A stretch of DNA of 64,000 nt from Streptomyces sp. CC228A (GCF_021390935.1 NZ_JAJPUI010000006.1:124001-188000); one strand, 5' to 3'; positions 35,366-44,039 are shown, counted from the stretch's first letter. Numbers and translations are program-made. The notes: a model not told the origin generated them from the sequence alone.

Positions 35366-36022
35366 GTGTCAGCCGTGTTCACCGCCGACTTCGCGTCGGC
35401 AGCGCAGTGGGTCGCCGGGCGGTCGTGGGCGTATCCCGGTGGGGGGCCGGTCAATCCCGGGGACGGGAAGCTGGACCACCTCGTCGACGATCCGTTCTTC
35501 TGCCGGCGCGGGGCGTTCCGTGCTGCGCTGCGGCCGGACGGGCTGTGGAACACCGGGCTGCTGACCACCGAGGGCAGCCGCGAGGACTTCATGGTGCGCA
35601 CCGGGGACGTCCTGGAGGCGAGGGTGCGGCTGGCCAGGGCGCTGGGGGCGTGGCCGGCGATCTGGACGTGGCGGGACGGCGGCCAGGAGATCGACGTGTT
35701 CGAGTACCACCCGGACAACCCGCAGGTGCTGGAGCTGTCCAACCACGTGAACGGGGGCTGCCACTACCACCGGGATCCGTCCGTCGCCCCCGGGGCGTGG
35801 GTGGATCTGCGGGTCGCCTTCGGCGAGCGGTCGGTGGTGTGGTGGGTGAACGGGCGGCGGGTCTTCGCGGACGGTACGGGGGTGGGCGGCGGGTGGGGCG
35901 CCCATCTCATCGTGAACCTGTCGGTGTCGGCCGGGCGGCACCACTGCCCGCCGGAGGACGGGGTGACGGACATGTCGTTCCGGGTCGGGCATCTGCGGGT
36001 GCACCGCGCCGCCGCCGGCTGA
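35366..36022 (+). CDS. GH16-like beta-jelly-roll protein, cytosolic
   Basis: 218 aa from GTG at 35366 (GGAG 8 bases upstream). The catalytic motif of glycoside hydrolase family 16 is present as EIDVFE (Glu108, Asp110, Glu113), with FRAALRPDGLWNTGLLTTEG before it and HLIVNLSVSAG near the end. This is consistent with the lectin-like jelly roll of GH16 endo-glucanases and related enzymes. There is no signal peptide or carbohydrate module, unlike most secreted streptomycete GH16 enzymes. It may act on an intracellular glycan or be a non-secreted derivative. A terminator follows. Confidence 0.75.
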   Translation: MSAVFTADFASAAQWVAGRSWAYPGGGPVNPGDGKLDHLVDDPFFCRRGAFRAALRPDGLWNTGLLTTEGSREDFMVRTGDVLEARVRLARALGAWPAIWTWRDGGQEIDVFEYHPDNPQVLELSNHVNGGCHYHRDPSVAPGAWVDLRVAFGERSVVWWVNGRRVFADGTGVGGGWGAHLIVNLSVSAGRHHCPPEDGVTDMSFRVGHLRVHRAAAG

Positions 36023-36025
36023 TCC

Positions 36026-36059
36026 GTCCGGGGCGGTGAGTAGACCCACCGCCCCGGAC
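36026..36059. terminator. bidirectional terminator
   Basis: 13 bp perfect stem (GTCCGGGGCGGTG) with an eight-base loop, between convergent GH16-like (+) and CNNM (-) genes. Confidence 0.85.
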
Positions 36060-36130
36060 ACCCCCTGCGGGAGCAGGACCTGCCCCTTCCGCATGCACGC
36101 CGCGGGAGCGGGACCTGCCGGCTCGGGTGC

Positions 36131-37150
36131 CTACATGGCGCGTGAGCCCATGAGGCGGGCGAGGAGGTCGTCGAGGCTGATCAGGCCGGTCAGCCTTCCG
36201 TCGGCGTCCCGGATGACGGCGAGGGAGGCGCGGTGCCTGCGGAGTTGCTCGACCGCGTGGGAGAGGCTGTCCGTGCCCGTCAGCTCCGGTACGGGCCGGG
36301 CCAGGCGCCGGGCTGTGGTGGCGCGTCCGCGGGCGCGCGCCACGAGGGCGTCCCTGGCGTGCACCGAGCCGAGGACCGTCTGCCCGTCCGTGACGAGGAG
36401 GCGGGCCCGGTCCGCCGCGGTGGCCGTCTCCAGGACCGTGTCGATGCCGGCGTCGGCGGGCACGGTCACGATCCGGTCCGCGTGGACCATCAGGTCGGCC
36501 ACGGGGGTCTGCGGCTCCGTCAGCGAGCGGGTGATCAGCTCCGAGTCGGTGGCGTTGATCAGACCGAGGCGCTCGGACTCGGCGACGAGGTGGGTGAGCT
36601 GCTCGCGGTTGTGGACCGCGGTCAGTTCCTCGCGCGGCTGCACGCGGCACATCCGTACCAGCGCGTTGCTCACCGTGTTGAGGACCCGGATCAGCGGCCG
36701 TACCACGGTGACCGTGGCCCGGAAGGGCGGGCTGAGCAGCATCGCGGAGCGTTCCGGGTGGGCGATGGCCCACGACTTCGGAGCCATCTCGCCGACGACC
36801 ATGTGCAGGAAGACGACGAGGGCCATGGCGAAGGCGAACGCGATGCCGTAGCTGAGCCCGGCGGGCAGGCCGAGCTTCACCAGCAGGGGGTCGACCTGGT
36901 GCGAGATGGCGGGCTTGGAGATCGATCCGAGCCCCAGTGTGCAGATGGTGATGCCGAGCTGGGCGCCCGCGAGCATCAGGGACAGTTCGCGCATGCCCGC
37001 GAGGGCGGCCTTCGCGCCGCGCTGCCCTTCCGCGGCTGCCTTCTCCATACGGTGGCGCTTGGCGGCGACGAGGGCGAACTCGGCGGCGACGAAGAACCCG
37101 CTGGCGGCCAGGAGTACGACGGTGACGAAGAGTGCCATGGGGAAGCTCAT
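36131..37150 (-). CDS. CNNM/CBS-domain membrane protein (CorC/HlyC type), copy 1B
   Basis: 339 aa. Three to four membrane helices of the CNNM (DUF21) domain (residues 1-150) with FFVAAEFALVAAKRHRME, AGAQLGITICTLGLGS and FLHMVVGEMAPKSWAIAHPE, then paired CBS domains (about 215-339) with LMVHADRIVTVPADA and LTGLISLDDLLARLMG. No CorC-HlyC C-terminal domain, so it is the shorter partner. Family members are linked to Mg/Co efflux and homeostasis. ATG at 37150 overlaps the stop of the longer partner (ATGA). Confidence 0.88.
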   Translation of the reverse strand: MSFPMALFVTVVLLAASGFFVAAEFALVAAKRHRMEKAAAEGQRGAKAALAGMRELSLMLAGAQLGITICTLGLGSISKPAISHQVDPLLVKLGLPAGLSYGIAFAFAMALVVFLHMVVGEMAPKSWAIAHPERSAMLLSPPFRATVTVVRPLIRVLNTVSNALVRMCRVQPREELTAVHNREQLTHLVAESERLGLINATDSELITRSLTEPQTPVADLMVHADRIVTVPADAGIDTVLETATAADRARLLVTDGQTVLGSVHARDALVARARGRATTARRLARPVPELTGTDSLSHAVEQLRRHRASLAVIRDADGRLTGLISLDDLLARLMGSRAM

Positions 37151-38460
37151 GCCTGGACCTCCTCGGCCTGGGAGCGCTCGATGCGGACCCGTTCCGGCAC
37201 GTGCCGGTCCAGGCTGAGGACCTCGATGGAGACGCCCTCCACGGTGAGCCGGTCCCCGATGGCGGGGAACCGTCCGAGCCGGTCGATGACCAGGCCGGCC
37301 ACGGTGTCGTAGTCGTCCTCCTCGGGCAGCGCGATCCCGGTGGCCTGCTCGACCTCGTCCAGGCGGCGCCGGGCGTCGACGACCCAGCCCGCCCCGTCGG
37401 GCACGGCGAGCCGCACGACGGTGTCGGTCTCGTCCGCGATGTCGCCGACCAGTTCCTCGGCGATGTCCTCGTACGTGACGACGCCGGCGACGCCGCCGTG
37501 CTCGTCCAGGACGACGGCGAACTCGTCGTCGCGCTCCCTCATCCGTGCCACCGCGTCCGGCAGCGGCAGCGTGTCGGGCAGCAGCAGCGGACGCCGGGCC
37601 GCCTCACCGGCCGTCCTGGTGGCGAAGTCCGCCGTGGGAAGCCGCATCAGCTCCCACACGCCGATGACGCCCGCCACGTCGTCGGGGTGGTCACCGAGGA
37701 CCGGGTAGCTGGAGTGGCCGTGCTCGGCGATCACCTCGGCGGCCTCCGCCAGCGTGGCGTCCTTGCGGACGAACACCGCGTCGACGCGCGGCACCATCAC
37801 CTCGTCGAGGGTGCGCTCGGAGAACTCCAGGGCGTGGTCGAGGAGCTCGGCGGTGTCCGCGGGGAGCTGCCCCTGCTCGTGGGACTCCCCGATGAGGTGG
37901 CTGAGCTCCTCCAGGGTGGCGCCGTGGTGCAGTTCCTCCACGGGCTCGATGCCGACCTTGCGGAGCAGCTTGTTGGCGGTGCTGTCGAGGACGTGCACGA
38001 CCGGCCCGACGATCTTCAGGTAGAGCAGCGTGGAGGCGCCCAGGGACTTCGCCAGGCGCTCCGGCACGGCGAGGGCCAGGTTCTTCGGCGCGAGCTCGCC
38101 GACCACCATCTGGAGGACCGTGGCGACCGTGAAGGCCAGGATGACGGAGACCGCCGTGGCCGCGCCGCCGGTCAGTCCGATCCCGTCCAGGACGGGCTGC
38201 AGCAGCGCCGACACGGACGGCTCGGCGAGGAAGCCGACCACCAGGCCGGTGACCGTGATGCCGAGCTGGGCGCCCGACAGCATGAAGGACAGCCGCTCCA
38301 GGACGCGTACGGCGCGGGCCGCGCGCTTGTCGCCCGCTTCGGCCTCGCGGGCGAGCGCGAGCCGGTCCGCGGCGACGTACGCGAACTCCTGCGCGACGAA
38401 GTACCCGGTGCCGACGGTCAGGACGAGGACGGCCAGCAGGCCGAGTGCGGCGGTCACCAC
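37147..38460 (-). CDS. CNNM/CBS/CorC-HlyC membrane protein, copy 1A
   Basis: 437 aa from GTG at 38460 with AGGACGG 6 bases upstream. CNNM domain (FVAQEFAYVAADRLAL, LSGAQLGITVTGLVVGFLAE, MVVGELAPKNLALAVPE), two CBS domains with MVPRVDAVFV and AVVLDEHGGVAGVVTYEDI, then the C-terminal transporter-associated domain (GIALPEEDDYDTVAGLVIDRL). Probable Mg/divalent cation homeostasis protein. First gene of a coupled pair. About 370 bp of leader with a 15-bp repeat and the TCTAC-N6-GTAGA site lie upstream. Confidence 0.9.
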   Translation of the reverse strand: MVTAALGLLAVLVLTVGTGYFVAQEFAYVAADRLALAREAEAGDKRAARAVRVLERLSFMLSGAQLGITVTGLVVGFLAEPSVSALLQPVLDGIGLTGGAATAVSVILAFTVATVLQMVVGELAPKNLALAVPERLAKSLGASTLLYLKIVGPVVHVLDSTANKLLRKVGIEPVEELHHGATLEELSHLIGESHEQGQLPADTAELLDHALEFSERTLDEVMVPRVDAVFVRKDATLAEAAEVIAEHGHSSYPVLGDHPDDVAGVIGVWELMRLPTADFATRTAGEAARRPLLLPDTLPLPDAVARMRERDDEFAVVLDEHGGVAGVVTYEDIAEELVGDIADETDTVVRLAVPDGAGWVVDARRRLDEVEQATGIALPEEDDYDTVAGLVIDRLGRFPAIGDRLTVEGVSIEVLSLDRHVPERVRIERSQAEEVQA

Positions 38461-38653
38461 CCTGCACCGTCCTGACGTGGAGCGGCGGACCCGCGCGGGG
38501 CGGCACGGCGGGCTCCGGGCCCTGCCCATGCGGGGCCGGTCTGTCTGGCTGGCACGTCGTGTCTCCTTCATGGTCGGGCGGTACGGGCCGGCGCCGCGGG
38601 ATGCGGCGGGCTCCGGTGCGGCGGCGCGGATGCGGCGCGCTCCGGTGGGGCGG

Positions 38654-38698
38654 GCTTCGGAGAGGTCAGCTTCGGAGAGGTCGGCTTCGGAGAGGCGG
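38654..38698. repeat. 15-bp tandem repeat, three copies
   Basis: GCTTCGGAGAGGTCA, GCTTCGGAGAGGTCG and GCTTCGGAGAGGCGG in a row, in the leader of the CNNM pair 1. The wider stretch 38461-39413 (953 bp) has no gene I can support; it holds this repeat, two copies of the shared inverted repeat and a 30 bp palindrome. Confidence 0.8.
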
Positions 38699-38827
38699 TG
38701 CGGCGGGCCCTTCCCGTACATGCTCCTCGTCAGCCGCCCCGTTCACCGCCAGGCCGCGGCCCGAGTCCCGGGCGGCCGTGCCCCGCTCGCGGACGGTTAC
38801 CGCGGGGCCCGCCCCGCACCCTATGTT

Positions 38828-38843
38828 TCTACAGGTGCGTAGA
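38828..38843. promoter_or_regulatory. shared inverted repeat, site A
   Basis: TCTAC-AGGTGC-GTAGA. The flanks match site B closely: CCTATG-T-TTCTACA before and GTAGACGA after; over 29 bases the two sites agree at 23. It lies 368 bp upstream of CNNM copy 1A (-) and about 570 bp upstream of terB (+). It reads in the same direction as site B. Confidence 0.7.
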
Positions 38844-38899
38844 CGATACGCCGGGCCCCCGCGCACCTCGCAGCGGTACCCCCGCGGGGCTCGGGCACA

Positions 38900-38929
38900 C
38901 GGCCGCCGCCCGCCGGCGGGCGGCGGCCG
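38900..38929. terminator. 30-bp perfect palindrome
   Basis: CGGCCGCCGCCCGCC and its exact reverse complement with no loop bases. It lies 57 bp beyond site A on the plus strand. It could end a short transcript started at site A or terminate read-through; no gene ends here. Confidence 0.5.
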
Positions 38930-39341
38930 CGGCGCGCCCGCAGCCACCGGGAGGGGCCTCGCCTCGCTGCACCCGTGGACGCGTTGAGGGGCGCCTCTGA
39001 GAGACCGCGTCCCGGAGGAGGGCGCGGCGCCCCTGAGGGCTGCGCGTCGGAGGAGGCCGTGGCACTCCCTGAAGGCGCCTCGCAAGGGGGCGGTGAGTCG
39101 CCGCACCGGCCCCGCGGCGTCACGACGGCGGCCGACCGCCCCGCCCTCCGGTGCGCCCGTCGCGTTTCGGAGGCCCGCCGCCCCGAGCCATGTGTCAGCG
39201 CGGCGCAGGCGGGCACCAGATCGGGGGATCGGCGTCGCCGTCCCCGCCCGCTCGCCCGCAGGGACGCCACCGCAGCCGAGCCCGTCGACGAAGCCGGGGG
39301 CGACGGCGAGGGCGACGGGCGCCGGGACCGGCCTGATAGCT

Positions 39342-39357
39342 TCGACATGACTGTAGA
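39342..39357 (+). promoter_or_regulatory. shared inverted repeat, site C (one mismatch)
   Basis: TCGAC-ATGACT-GTAGA, one base from TCTAC-N6-GTAGA, inside GCTTCGACAT and TGTAGAAGTAA, which align with site B (GCTTCTACAT and TGTAGACGAAA). It ends 56 bp before the terB start. Confidence 0.65.
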
Positions 39358-39413
39358 AGTAATGGTCCGGGCCGGGCAGCTCCCGGCCCGGACCGCCCGA
39401 CGAAGGAGTTCGC

Positions 39414-39869
39414 ATGGCCCTGTGGGACCGCCTCAAGGAGTCCGCGTCGACGATGCAGACCCAGCTCATGGCGAGGAAGAACGAACTCACCAGCGGCGCC
39501 TTCCGCGACGCTTCCATGGCGATGTGCGCACTCGTCGCCGCCGCCGACGGCACCGTCGACCCCAGCGAACGCCAGCGCGTGGCCCAGCTCATCGCCACCA
39601 ACGACGTCCTGCGGAACTTCCCGGCCGACGACCTCCACCGCCGCTTCGAGGACAACCTGAACAAGCTGACGGCCGACTTCGCCCTCGGCAAGGTCAGCGT
39701 CATGCAGGAGATCGCCAAGGCGAGGAAGAAGCCCTCCGAGGCCCGCGCCGTGATCCAGATCGGCATCGTCATCGGCGGTGCCGACGGCGACTTCGACAAG
39801 TCCGAGCAGGCCGTCGTCCGCGAGGCCTGCCACTCCCTGGACCTGCCGCCCCACGAGTTCGACCTGTAA
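39414..39869 (+). CDS. terB: TerB family tellurite-resistance/stress protein
   Basis: 151 aa from ATG at 39414 with AAGGAG 6 bases upstream. All-helical TerB domain: MAMCALVAAADGTVDPSERQ near residues 35-55, and GIVIGGADGDFDKSEQAVV near 118-137. The acidic loops AADGTVDPSE and GADGDFDKSE are the metal-binding pair typical of TerB. The family is associated with the Ter membrane stress system, calcium-like ion binding and tellurite resistance. TerD and TerC are not in this window. 41 bp before the GlsB-like gene, so a small operon. Confidence 0.88.
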   Translation: MALWDRLKESASTMQTQLMARKNELTSGAFRDASMAMCALVAAADGTVDPSERQRVAQLIATNDVLRNFPADDLHRRFEDNLNKLTADFALGKVSVMQEIAKARKKPSEARAVIQIGIVIGGADGDFDKSEQAVVREACHSLDLPPHEFDL

Positions 39870-39910
39870 GCACCGGCGGGCAGAGCGACGAGACGAAGGG
39901 CAGTACGCAC

Positions 39911-40174
39911 ATGGAGATCTCCGGCATCATCACCGCCATCATCTTCGGCACGATCATCGGCGCGCTCGGCCGGCTCGTCCTGCCGGGCCGGCAGAACATC
40001 GGCTGGCTGTGGACCATCGGCGTCGGCATCGCCGCTGCCCTCGTCGGCACCGCGGTCGCCGCGGCACTGGGCGTCGCCGACACCAAGGGCATCGACTGGA
40101 TCGAATGGGCCATCCAGATCGGCCTCGCCGCCCTCGGCGTGACCGCGCTGGAGCGTCTGCGTTCCCGCTCCTGA
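39911..40174 (+). CDS. GlsB/YeaQ/YmgE family membrane stress protein
   Basis: 87 aa, three membrane helices: MEISGIITAIIFGTIIGALG, IGWLWTIGVGIAAALVGTAV and IEWAIQIGLAALGVTALE. The Gly-rich helix packing and LVLPGRQNIGW loop are the family signature (transglycosylase-associated protein family). Small inner-membrane protein induced by stress in other bacteria; activity unproven. AAGGG about 10 bases upstream. Follows terB by 41 bp. Confidence 0.88.
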   Translation: MEISGIITAIIFGTIIGALGRLVLPGRQNIGWLWTIGVGIAAALVGTAVAAALGVADTKGIDWIEWAIQIGLAALGVTALERLRSRS

Positions 40175-40270
40175 CACCCGGTGCGGCAGCCGTGTGAGCG
40201 TCGAGCGGCCCACGGGAGGCCCTCCCGGCGGCGCACGCCCCGAAGCGCGGGCCCGCAACTGACAGCGGGA

Positions 40271-40311
40271 GCCGCCCCGGTACGCGGGGAGCCACCGCGT
40301 ACCGGGGCGGC
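40271..40311. terminator. 17-bp stem terminator
   Basis: Perfect stem 40271-40287 with 40295-40311 around a seven-base loop, between convergent GlsB (+) and CBS (-) genes. Confidence 0.87.
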
Positions 40312-40410
40312 AGCCGCCGGTGCCCGCGGCCTCCGGGACCCGCAGCGCGAGGCGCACCGCCGTACGGGCAGGGGGCCGGGCGCGCGGGGACGTGCGGGTC
40401 CGGGACGGGT

Positions 40411-40875
40411 TCAGGGACGGTTCAGGAAGTACGCCATCAGGTGGGCCGCCCTGATCGCGCCGACCGTCCGGGTGCGGTCTCCGTCCGACTCCACCACGGC
40501 CACCAGCGGGGTGTGCGTCCGGACCATCAGCGCGGCGACCTCGATGGCACCGGCGGACACACCGACCACCGCGGGCAGTTCACGCGGCCCCCGAACGCTC
40601 AGCCACTCGGCGACCGTCAGCCCCTCCAGCACGTCCTGCAGCCGTTCGCCGTCGTCGTCCCGCAGCGCACGCGCCAACGCGGGCTCCCGCAGGGCGTGCT
40701 CGGGCACGATCACGCGCAGCAGCTGCGAGCCCGGCACGATCGCGTACGGTCCTCCGTCCCGGTCCACCACCAGCAGCGCCGGGAGCTGCTGCTCGGCGAA
40801 CAGGCGGGCCGCCTCCTCCGCGTCGTCGTCCGTTCCCACCACCGGGTAGGGCTCGGCCAGGTCACTCGCCCGCAT
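40411..40875 (-). CDS. paired CBS-domain protein
   Basis: 154 aa from ATG at 40875 with GGAGGAAG 4-5 bases upstream. Two CBS motifs: RASDLAEPYPVVGTDDDAEE, LPALLVVDRDGGPYAIVPGS; then LTVAEWLSVRG, EVAALMVRTHTPLVAVVESD and TRTVGAIRAAHLMAYFL. Binds adenine nucleotides in relatives and usually regulates a partner. It starts 194 bp downstream of the CPA2 antiporter stop, and the second frame of the antiporter tail reaches into its start (see findings), so it may regulate that transporter. Confidence 0.82.
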   Translation of the reverse strand: MRASDLAEPYPVVGTDDDAEEAARLFAEQQLPALLVVDRDGGPYAIVPGSQLLRVIVPEHALREPALARALRDDDGERLQDVLEGLTVAEWLSVRGPRELPAVVGVSAGAIEVAALMVRTHTPLVAVVESDGDRTRTVGAIRAAHLMAYFLNRP

Positions 40876-41030
40876 CGGCTTCCTCCGGTCTTCCACGCCC
40901 GGCAGCAGGGCCGGGCCTCGTACGTCCTCGGTCGGTCTTCCGCGGCCCGCCCACGGGGCCCGGGTTCGTGCGTCGCTCAGTCCCGCCCGACGCGGAGCGG
41001 CCGGCATCCGGCGCTTCCAGGGCGGTTCGA

Positions 41031-41321
41031 GGCGGCTCCGGGCCGTGGGCCCCGCCCCCGCCGCCGGATTCAAGGCGGCTCCCCACCGTGATCCCCACTT
41101 CCGCCACCACGTTCAGGCGGCTCCGGGCCGTGGCCCTTGCCCTGGCCACCACGTTCAGGCGGCTGCCGACCGTGGCCCCCGCCCTGGCCACCGCGTTCAG
41201 GCGGCTCCGGGCCGTGGCCCCCACTCCCGCCACCGCGTTCAGGCGGCTCCCGACCGTGGCCCCCGTCCTGGCCGCCGCGGTCAGGCGGCTCCCGACTGTG
41301 GCCCCCGTCCTGGCCGCCGCG
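41031..41321 (-). repeat. 42-bp tandem repeat in the antiporter 3' end, about seven copies
   Basis: Six copies encode the 14-residue repeats of the CPA2 antiporter tail (RGGQDGGHGREPPE type). A seventh copy lies beyond the stop codon. In that copy an extra T (CCTTGA instead of CCTGAA) creates the stop. Confidence 0.85.
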
Positions 41322-42938
41322 TTGCAGCAGTCGGTCGAGGGCTTCGGCCGCGGCCGTGGCGGCGAGCGAGTACGGCTGTAGGACGAGGTCGGCTCCCGCG
41401 GCGTCCAGTTGCCCGGCGTCGCGCTCCGAGTGGGCGGTCAGGGCCACCGTGCCCTGGTAGTCGTGGTGCCGCAGGCCCTGCAGGAGCGCCTTGCCGGTCT
41501 CCGGCAGCGGGATGGTGCTGATGACGCAGCGGGCGCGGGAGAGGGGGAGGTTCTCCAGCAGGTGCATGTCGTCGGCGCTGCCGAACATGGTGGTCACGCC
41601 CTCGCGGTCACCGCGCGCCACTCGGTGCGGGTCGAAGTCGACGGCCAGGACCTGGTGGCCGGCTGCGGAGAGCCGGTCGGCGATGGCCCCGCCGAAGCGG
41701 CCCAGGCCGTAGAGGATGACGTCGGCTTCCTGCTCGTTCCGCTGGAGCCCCCGCTTCCTGCCGTCGGTCCGGTCGAGCACCGACAGCCGGCGCTCCAGCC
41801 GGTCGTAGATCTGGTGGGAGTACAGGATGAGGTAGGTGGAGCCGCCGATGGTGATCAGCCCCACCACGGTGATGAGGCTGACCGTGGCGCCGGTGATGTG
41901 GCCGAGGCTGAGGCCGAGGGCGGCGAGGATGAGGGAGAACTCGGAGATCTGCGCCACGGTGAGCCCGGCCAGGAACCCCACCCGCACTGGGTAGCGCATG
42001 GCCGTCATGATCAGCACGACGATCAGCGGATTGCCGACGAGCACGAACACGGAGAAGATCGCCGCCTCGACGAGCTGCCGAGACGCGTCGGTGAACTCCA
42101 GCCGCGCGCCGAGCTCCAGGAAGAAGAACAGCAGCAGGAAGTCCCGCAGGCTGACGAGGCGGGCGCCGAGCGCGTCCCGGTACGGCGTCGTGGCGAGCGA
42201 GACGCCCGCGAGGAAGGCCCCAACCTCGCTGCTGAAGCCCATCCAGTCGCTGAGGGTCGCCACCGACACGGCGTACGCGACGCCGAAGAGGACCAGCAGC
42301 TCCTGCGAGCGGGCCACCTGGTGCAGCACCTTCGGCAGCACGTACCGCATGAGGACGGCCACCCCGGCCAGCAGCCCGACGCCCTTGGCGAGGACCAGGG
42401 CGACTTCGGCGGCCAGGTTGCCGCCGGCCCGCTGCCCGAAGGCGGTCAGGGCGATCATCACCAGGACGACCACGATGTCCTGGACGATCAGGAAACCGAC
42501 GGCGATCCGCCCGTGGAGCTGCTCCAGTTCCCGTTTGTCCGAGAGCAGCTTCACGATGATGATCGTGGACGAGAACGTCAGCGCCACCGCCACGTACAGC
42601 GCGGTGACCGTGTCCATGCCGAGGCCGACGGCGATCAGATAGCCGATCACCGAGGTGAACAGGACCTGGCCGAGGCCCGTCGCCAGGGCGATCGGCCCGG
42701 TGGTGCGGATCAGGTGCAGGTCCAGCCGGAGGCCGACGAGGAACAGCAGGATCGCGATGCCCAGCCTGGCCAGCAGCTCGATCGTGCCGTCCGCCTCCAC
42801 CCAGCCGAAGCCGGCCGGGCCGACCACGATGCCCACGCCGATGAAGGCGACGATCAGCGGCTGCCGCAGCCGTACGGCCAGCAGCCCGACGACCGCCGAG
42901 ATCGCCAGGATGACCGCGGTCAGGGAGAAGCCGTGCAC
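41070..42938 (-). CDS. CPA2-type cation:proton antiporter with TrkA-N domain and repeat tail
   Basis: 622 aa. Residues 1-380 form about 12 membrane helices of a KefB/KefC-like Na/H exchanger domain, with the family stretch VALTFSSTIIIVKLLSDKRE, GFLIVQDIVVVLVMIAL and MGFSSEVGAFLAGVSLA. Residues 415-530 are a TrkA-N Rossmann domain (VILYGLGRFGGAIADRLSAAG, VLAVDFDPHR). Residues 540-622 are almost six 14-residue repeats rich in Gly, His, Pro and Glu (RGGQDGGHGREPPE). Predicted role: K+ or Na+ efflux in exchange for protons, gated by nucleotide. The repeat tail is unusual. Usp and CBS genes flank it. Confidence 0.9.
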   Translation of the reverse strand: MHGFSLTAVILAISAVVGLLAVRLRQPLIVAFIGVGIVVGPAGFGWVEADGTIELLARLGIAILLFLVGLRLDLHLIRTTGPIALATGLGQVLFTSVIGYLIAVGLGMDTVTALYVAVALTFSSTIIIVKLLSDKRELEQLHGRIAVGFLIVQDIVVVLVMIALTAFGQRAGGNLAAEVALVLAKGVGLLAGVAVLMRYVLPKVLHQVARSQELLVLFGVAYAVSVATLSDWMGFSSEVGAFLAGVSLATTPYRDALGARLVSLRDFLLLFFFLELGARLEFTDASRQLVEAAIFSVFVLVGNPLIVVLIMTAMRYPVRVGFLAGLTVAQISEFSLILAALGLSLGHITGATVSLITVVGLITIGGSTYLILYSHQIYDRLERRLSVLDRTDGRKRGLQRNEQEADVILYGLGRFGGAIADRLSAAGHQVLAVDFDPHRVARGDREGVTTMFGSADDMHLLENLPLSRARCVISTIPLPETGKALLQGLRHHDYQGTVALTAHSERDAGQLDAAGADLVLQPYSLAATAAAEALDRLLQRGGQDGGHSREPPDRGGQDGGHGREPPERGGGSGGHGPEPPERGGQGGGHGRQPPERGGQGKGHGPEPPERGGGSGDHGGEPP

Positions 42939-43012
42939 CTTCGCTCACCCCCGTCCCGTGCCGGCCGGGCGTCGGCTGCGGCTGCCGCCCGCGAGGGCGG
43001 GACGCGATCCGT

Positions 43013-43858
43013 TCATCCGGTCCCCTCCCTCACCACGAGGACGTCGCACGGCGCACGCCGCATCACGTGCTGCGCCACACTGCCGAGGAACGCGTGCTCC
43101 AGCTTCGACCGCGCCCCCGTCCCGAGGACGACCAGGTCGGCGCCGTGGAGCCCCGCCAGTTCCGGGACGGCGGTCGCGGGGGCGCCTGTCGAGACCAGCA
43201 GGCGGGGCGGCAGGGGAGCCAGCGACCGCACGAGCCGCTCGGCGTCGGGCCTGACCTCGGCCAGGTACGCGCGCCGCAGCTCCGCCAACCGCTCCTCGCC
43301 CACCCCGCGGATCCGCAGCAGGTGCTCACCCGGCACCGCGCACACGTGGACCGCGTAGTGCTCCGCCCCCGGGGTCAGCGCGAGGCCGTACGCGGCGGCC
43401 GCACGGGACGACTCGGTCACATCGACCGCGAGCATGACCGTGCGGTAGTCGTCATGGGGCGGGAGCCGCACCACGAGGACGGGGACCCGGCTGGACCGTA
43501 CGAGGTTCTCCGGGGTCGTCCCGAGCAGCGCGTCCGCCGGCCGGTGCGCACCGTGGGCTCCGACGGCGAGCAGATCCGCCCCGGTGCGCCGCCTCTCCTC
43601 CGTGATCGTCGGACTCACCCTGCCGACCCGCACGCCGATGTCCACCTCCGGTCCGTCCGCGTACTGGCGTAAGAGGCCGGCGAGCCGCGTGCGCACCTGC
43701 TCCAGCAGGTCGGCGTCCGCCTGCGGGTACGCCACGCACAGGACGGTGACCCGGGCACCGTGCTGGCGGGCGAGCCGCACGGCCCGCCCCACGGCCCGGT
43801 TCCCGTACCGGGACAGGTCCGTGGCCGCCAGTACCCGGCGGACCCGCGCCGCGCCCAT
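43013..43858 (-). CDS. tandem universal stress protein
   Basis: 281 aa from ATG at 43858 (GGAGGG 8 bases upstream). Two Usp domains: residues 4-135 (VLAATDLSRYGNRAVGRAVR, GADLLAVGAHGAHRPADALL, SSRVPVLVVR) and 140-281 (VMLAVDVTESSRAAAAYGLA, GADLVVLGTGARSKLEHAFL, HVMRRAPCDVLVVR). The ATP-binding pattern G-x2-G-x9-G(S/T) is close to intact in both. Stress-associated nucleotide-binding protein. 74 bp upstream of the CPA2 antiporter gene, same strand, so probably co-transcribed. Confidence 0.9.
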   Translation of the reverse strand: MGAARVRRVLAATDLSRYGNRAVGRAVRLARQHGARVTVLCVAYPQADADLLEQVRTRLAGLLRQYADGPEVDIGVRVGRVSPTITEERRRTGADLLAVGAHGAHRPADALLGTTPENLVRSSRVPVLVVRLPPHDDYRTVMLAVDVTESSRAAAAYGLALTPGAEHYAVHVCAVPGEHLLRIRGVGEERLAELRRAYLAEVRPDAERLVRSLAPLPPRLLVSTGAPATAVPELAGLHGADLVVLGTGARSKLEHAFLGSVAQHVMRRAPCDVLVVREGTG

Positions 43859-44039
43859 GTCGACCGCCCTCCGACCCGCGCCGCGTTCGGCACCCTGCCG
43901 GCGGGGCGCGCTGACACGTCGCCGCGGCACCGGACCGGCAGCCGCGGGAAACGCCTCCTTGTACACCACCGTTCCCCAGCCCGGCCCGCCCCGCCAGCCG
44001 GGAGCGACCGCATGTCCCGGCCCCCGTGCCCGCGGGGTG

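Noticed and set aside
32804..36022. Integrated element using tRNA-Gly as attachment site
   Set aside because: No integrase, no excisionase and no convincing repeat of the tRNA 3' end downstream; the 9-base CACCCGCTC match near 34379 is too short.
38975..39350. Coding region between site A and terB
   Set aside because: Frames on both strands give Arg/Pro/Ala-rich peptides with no start signal or domain.
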